Assembly (NCBI RefSeq): GCF_012843705.1
Contig: NZ_JABAFQ010000002.1
Coordinates: forward strand, 62,001-126,000
Reading direction: 5' to 3'
DNA from: Fusobacterium sp. FSA-380-WT-3A
GTDB taxonomy: Bacteria > Fusobacteriota > Fusobacteriia > Fusobacteriales > Fusobacteriaceae
DNA: 64,000 nt
In this document: positions 63,021 through 64,000 of the stretch, piece after piece
How positions within the stretch are numbered: position 1 is the first letter of the stretch
Layout of the letters: each line of letters starts with the position of its first letter
Position numbers and translations under genes: made by a program
The notes under the pieces: generated by a model
What the model was told of the DNA's origin: nothing
The model's input: only the letters and a program-made list of their open reading frames with translations
Database searches by the model: none

Positions 63021-63046
63021 AAAAAAAGGAGAAGTTTCCCTCTCCT
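63021..63046 (-). terminator. Terminator of the SRP RNA gene
   Basis: On the minus strand GGAGAGG, the GNRA-type loop GAAA and CTTCTCC form a 7-bp stem followed by seven T. Confidence 0.85.
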
Positions 63047-63062
63047 AAATATATTTCTTTAA

Positions 63063-63177
63063 TACCGCGAAATTAACTTTGAATCCACACCCACAAAAAT
63101 ACCTTAGTGCTGCTTCCTTCCAGACCTGACACGATTCGATATCTTTATGCTATGAACCTCCATTAATTTTCACGGCT
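63063..63177 (-). ncRNA. ffs: Small signal recognition particle RNA (4.5S)
   Basis: The minus strand contains the SRP RNA domain IV signature GTCAGGTCTGGAAGGAAGCA followed by GCACT, with the GGAA tetraloop and symmetric loop that bind Ffh. The ends pair (GCCGTGAAAATTAA near 63163-63176 with TTAATTTCGCGGT near 63064-63076), giving a single rod of about 115 bases, like the Gram-negative 4.5S RNA and without an Alu domain. A TTGACT/TATAAT promoter lies just upstream and a terminator downstream. It guides membrane and secreted proteins to the Sec machinery. Exact ends are estimated. Confidence 0.93.
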
Positions 63178-63182
63178 TAATA

Positions 63183-63211
63183 ATTATATCATAGTTATTC
63201 TCTTCAGTCAA
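63183..63211 (-). promoter_or_regulatory. Promoter of ffs
   Basis: On the minus strand TTGACT (63206-63211) and TATAAT (63183-63188) have a 17-base spacer; transcription starts near the first base of the RNA. Confidence 0.85.
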
Positions 63212-63221
63212 TAAAATTTCT

Positions 63222-63656
63222 TTATTTTTTATTTGAGTGTTTGTTTTCATTAGCTGTTTGCAATCTTTGAATAGCTATTTCCCTAGCTTTTAAATATTGC
63301 TCTTGAGTTATACATTGTTGGGCTTCATATTGAGCTCTTATTTTATCTTTTAAAATTTCTGCTTCAATATCTCCTATTTCATCTATTAGTTTATAAACTT
63401 TATCCCAATTTTTTTCTATTCCTGTTATAAGATATTTGTTTATCTCTAACTCTTTACTTTTTTTATCTAAAATAAGATAATTATACTTGTTTCTAGAATT
63501 ATTTATTATTTCTTTTGCTTTTATTATATTTTCTCTTTTTACTCCCACTTTAGCAAAGTCCTTTTCAGTAATCATTCCTAAACTTTCAAGATTATCTTCT
63601 GAAAAAACTAAAGTTCCAATTATAAAAAATAATGTCAATACACTTCTTTTTAACAT
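63222..63656 (-). CDS. Putative periplasmic protein, Spy/CpxP-like (tentative)
   Basis: The 144-residue protein has an N-terminal signal peptide (basic start, hydrophobic core, cleavage near residue 19 before EDN). The mature part is helical, with pairs of charged helices and a segment CITQEQYLKAREIAIQRLQ near 116-134 that faintly recalls the LTxxQ helix of Spy/CpxP periplasmic chaperones. I treat that as weak. It follows the membrane protein gene at 63669 by 12 bases, so both are one operon. Short Lys/Asn tail at the C-terminus. Confidence 0.55.
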   Translation of the reverse strand: MLKRSVLTLFFIIGTLVFSEDNLESLGMITEKDFAKVGVKRENIIKAKEIINNSRNKYNYLILDKKSKELEINKYLITGIEKNWDKVYKLIDEIGDIEAEILKDKIRAQYEAQQCITQEQYLKAREIAIQRLQTANENKHSNKK

Positions 63657-63668
63657 TTTTTGCCTCCA

Positions 63669-63992
63669 CTAAGATTGCATATTCACAGCAAAATACTCAT
63701 CTGTTTTTAATTCTGCTCTATCTTGAATATTATTAACATTAAAATAATTATCTATAATATCATTAGTATTTCTATTTCTTATATCTAAATTTTTATATGT
63801 AGATATATTTGCATATTCTCCAATAGTATTAACACTTGTTTCTTTAGAAGGAATAAAATTATAAATAGAACCTGCAAATATTCCTATTATAAAAACTGAC
63901 ATAGTTAAATATGATTTTCTTTTATTTTTTTGTTGTTCTTCCTTTAATAGTGTTTTATATATATTTACTCTTACTCTCTCTTTAGGTGACAT
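63669..63992 (-). CDS. Single-pass membrane protein, possible anti-sigma factor
   Basis: The 107-residue protein has a basic cytoplasmic N-terminus (MSPKERVRVNIYKTLLKEEQ), one membrane helix (about 27-48) and an exported C-terminal part of about 60 residues rich in Asn and Asp. Its topology and its position before a signal-peptide protein suit an anti-sigma factor or envelope-stress sensor, but no zinc-finger or anti-sigma signature is clear. The ATG at 63992 is eight bases from the window edge with a GGAAT site; the preceding genes are not visible. Confidence 0.5.
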   Translation of the reverse strand: MSPKERVRVNIYKTLLKEEQQKNKRKSYLTMSVFIIGIFAGSIYNFIPSKETSVNTIGEYANISTYKNLDIRNRNTNDIIDNYFNVNNIQDRAELKTDEYFAVNMQS

Positions 63993-64000
63993 TTTATTCC

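Noticed and set aside
1-64000. tRNA, rRNA, CRISPR arrays, insertion sequences or prophage genes
   Set aside because: Scanning both strands showed none of their conserved sequences; gene order and composition look uniform and chromosomal.

Overview
The window reads as a piece of chromosome from an anaerobic, very AT-rich, outer-membrane bacterium of the Fusobacteriota (Fusobacterium-like). The grounds are the very low G+C, A/T-ending codons, strong AGGAGG-type ribosome sites, short intrinsic terminators between almost every unit, and a lipid A gene set (lpxC, lpxA, lpxI, lpxB, lpxK, msbA) next to Firmicutes-like housekeeping genes. The genus is an inference; no rRNA lies in the window. I see no prophage, insertion sequence, CRISPR array, tRNA or rRNA. 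The only RNA gene I can support is the small SRP (4.5S) RNA at 63063-63177 on the minus strand.

Layout. 1-5800: a FUSC-type membrane protein, a small lipoprotein, a NagD-like phosphatase, cytosine permease and deaminase (codB-codA), and a DMT/DUF486 protein. 5800-12800: the TrkA/TrkH potassium system, a MATE exporter, and threonine synthase with homoserine kinase. 12866-16828: a SorC/LsrR-type regulator converging on a dhaL-dhaK-VOC-lsrF operon, the most unusual metabolic unit here. 17000-25400: a lipase-like hydrolase, a methyladenine glycosylase, a cold-shock protein with a perfect consensus promoter, a three-domain acyl-ACP synthetase/ACP/acyltransferase fusion preceded by a 48-residue gene, a hemolysin III protein, a nitroreductase with paired palindromes in its promoter, a GNAT protein and TldD. 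25500-33650: a GltS-like transporter with two M20 amidohydrolases, two tandem Cof-type phosphatases, NudL, YbaK and a split ThrE exporter. 33700-44900: a second MATE gene behind a promoter-proximal terminator that resembles a guanidine-IV (mepA) riboswitch, a BAX-inhibitor-like protein, two unknown proteins, tsaC, prs, glmU, a membrane J-protein, acyP, ppx/gppA, htpX, yqeC, a SurA-N-like lipoprotein and a DJ-1 family protein with Ser in place of the usual Cys.

44900-63000 is a long minus-strand run. In transcription order it is a GNAT-CDF fusion, uvrD/pcrA, lpxC, fabZ, lpxA, lpxI, lpxB, msbA, rph, rdgB, then hslU, smc, and lpxK, an unknown gene and nadD. It makes the lipid A disaccharide and flips it, mixed with genome-maintenance genes. 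The end of the window holds ffs and a pair of envelope proteins that may belong to an extracytoplasmic stress operon starting outside the window.

Working idea for the unusual system: DhaK and DhaL phosphorylate a small hydroxyketone, the VOC protein rearranges it, and the LsrF-type thiolase/aldolase cleaves it, under a SorC regulator. This resembles the AI-2 Lsr pathway with LsrK and LsrG replaced by unrelated proteins. It is an inference from gene content and conserved residues.
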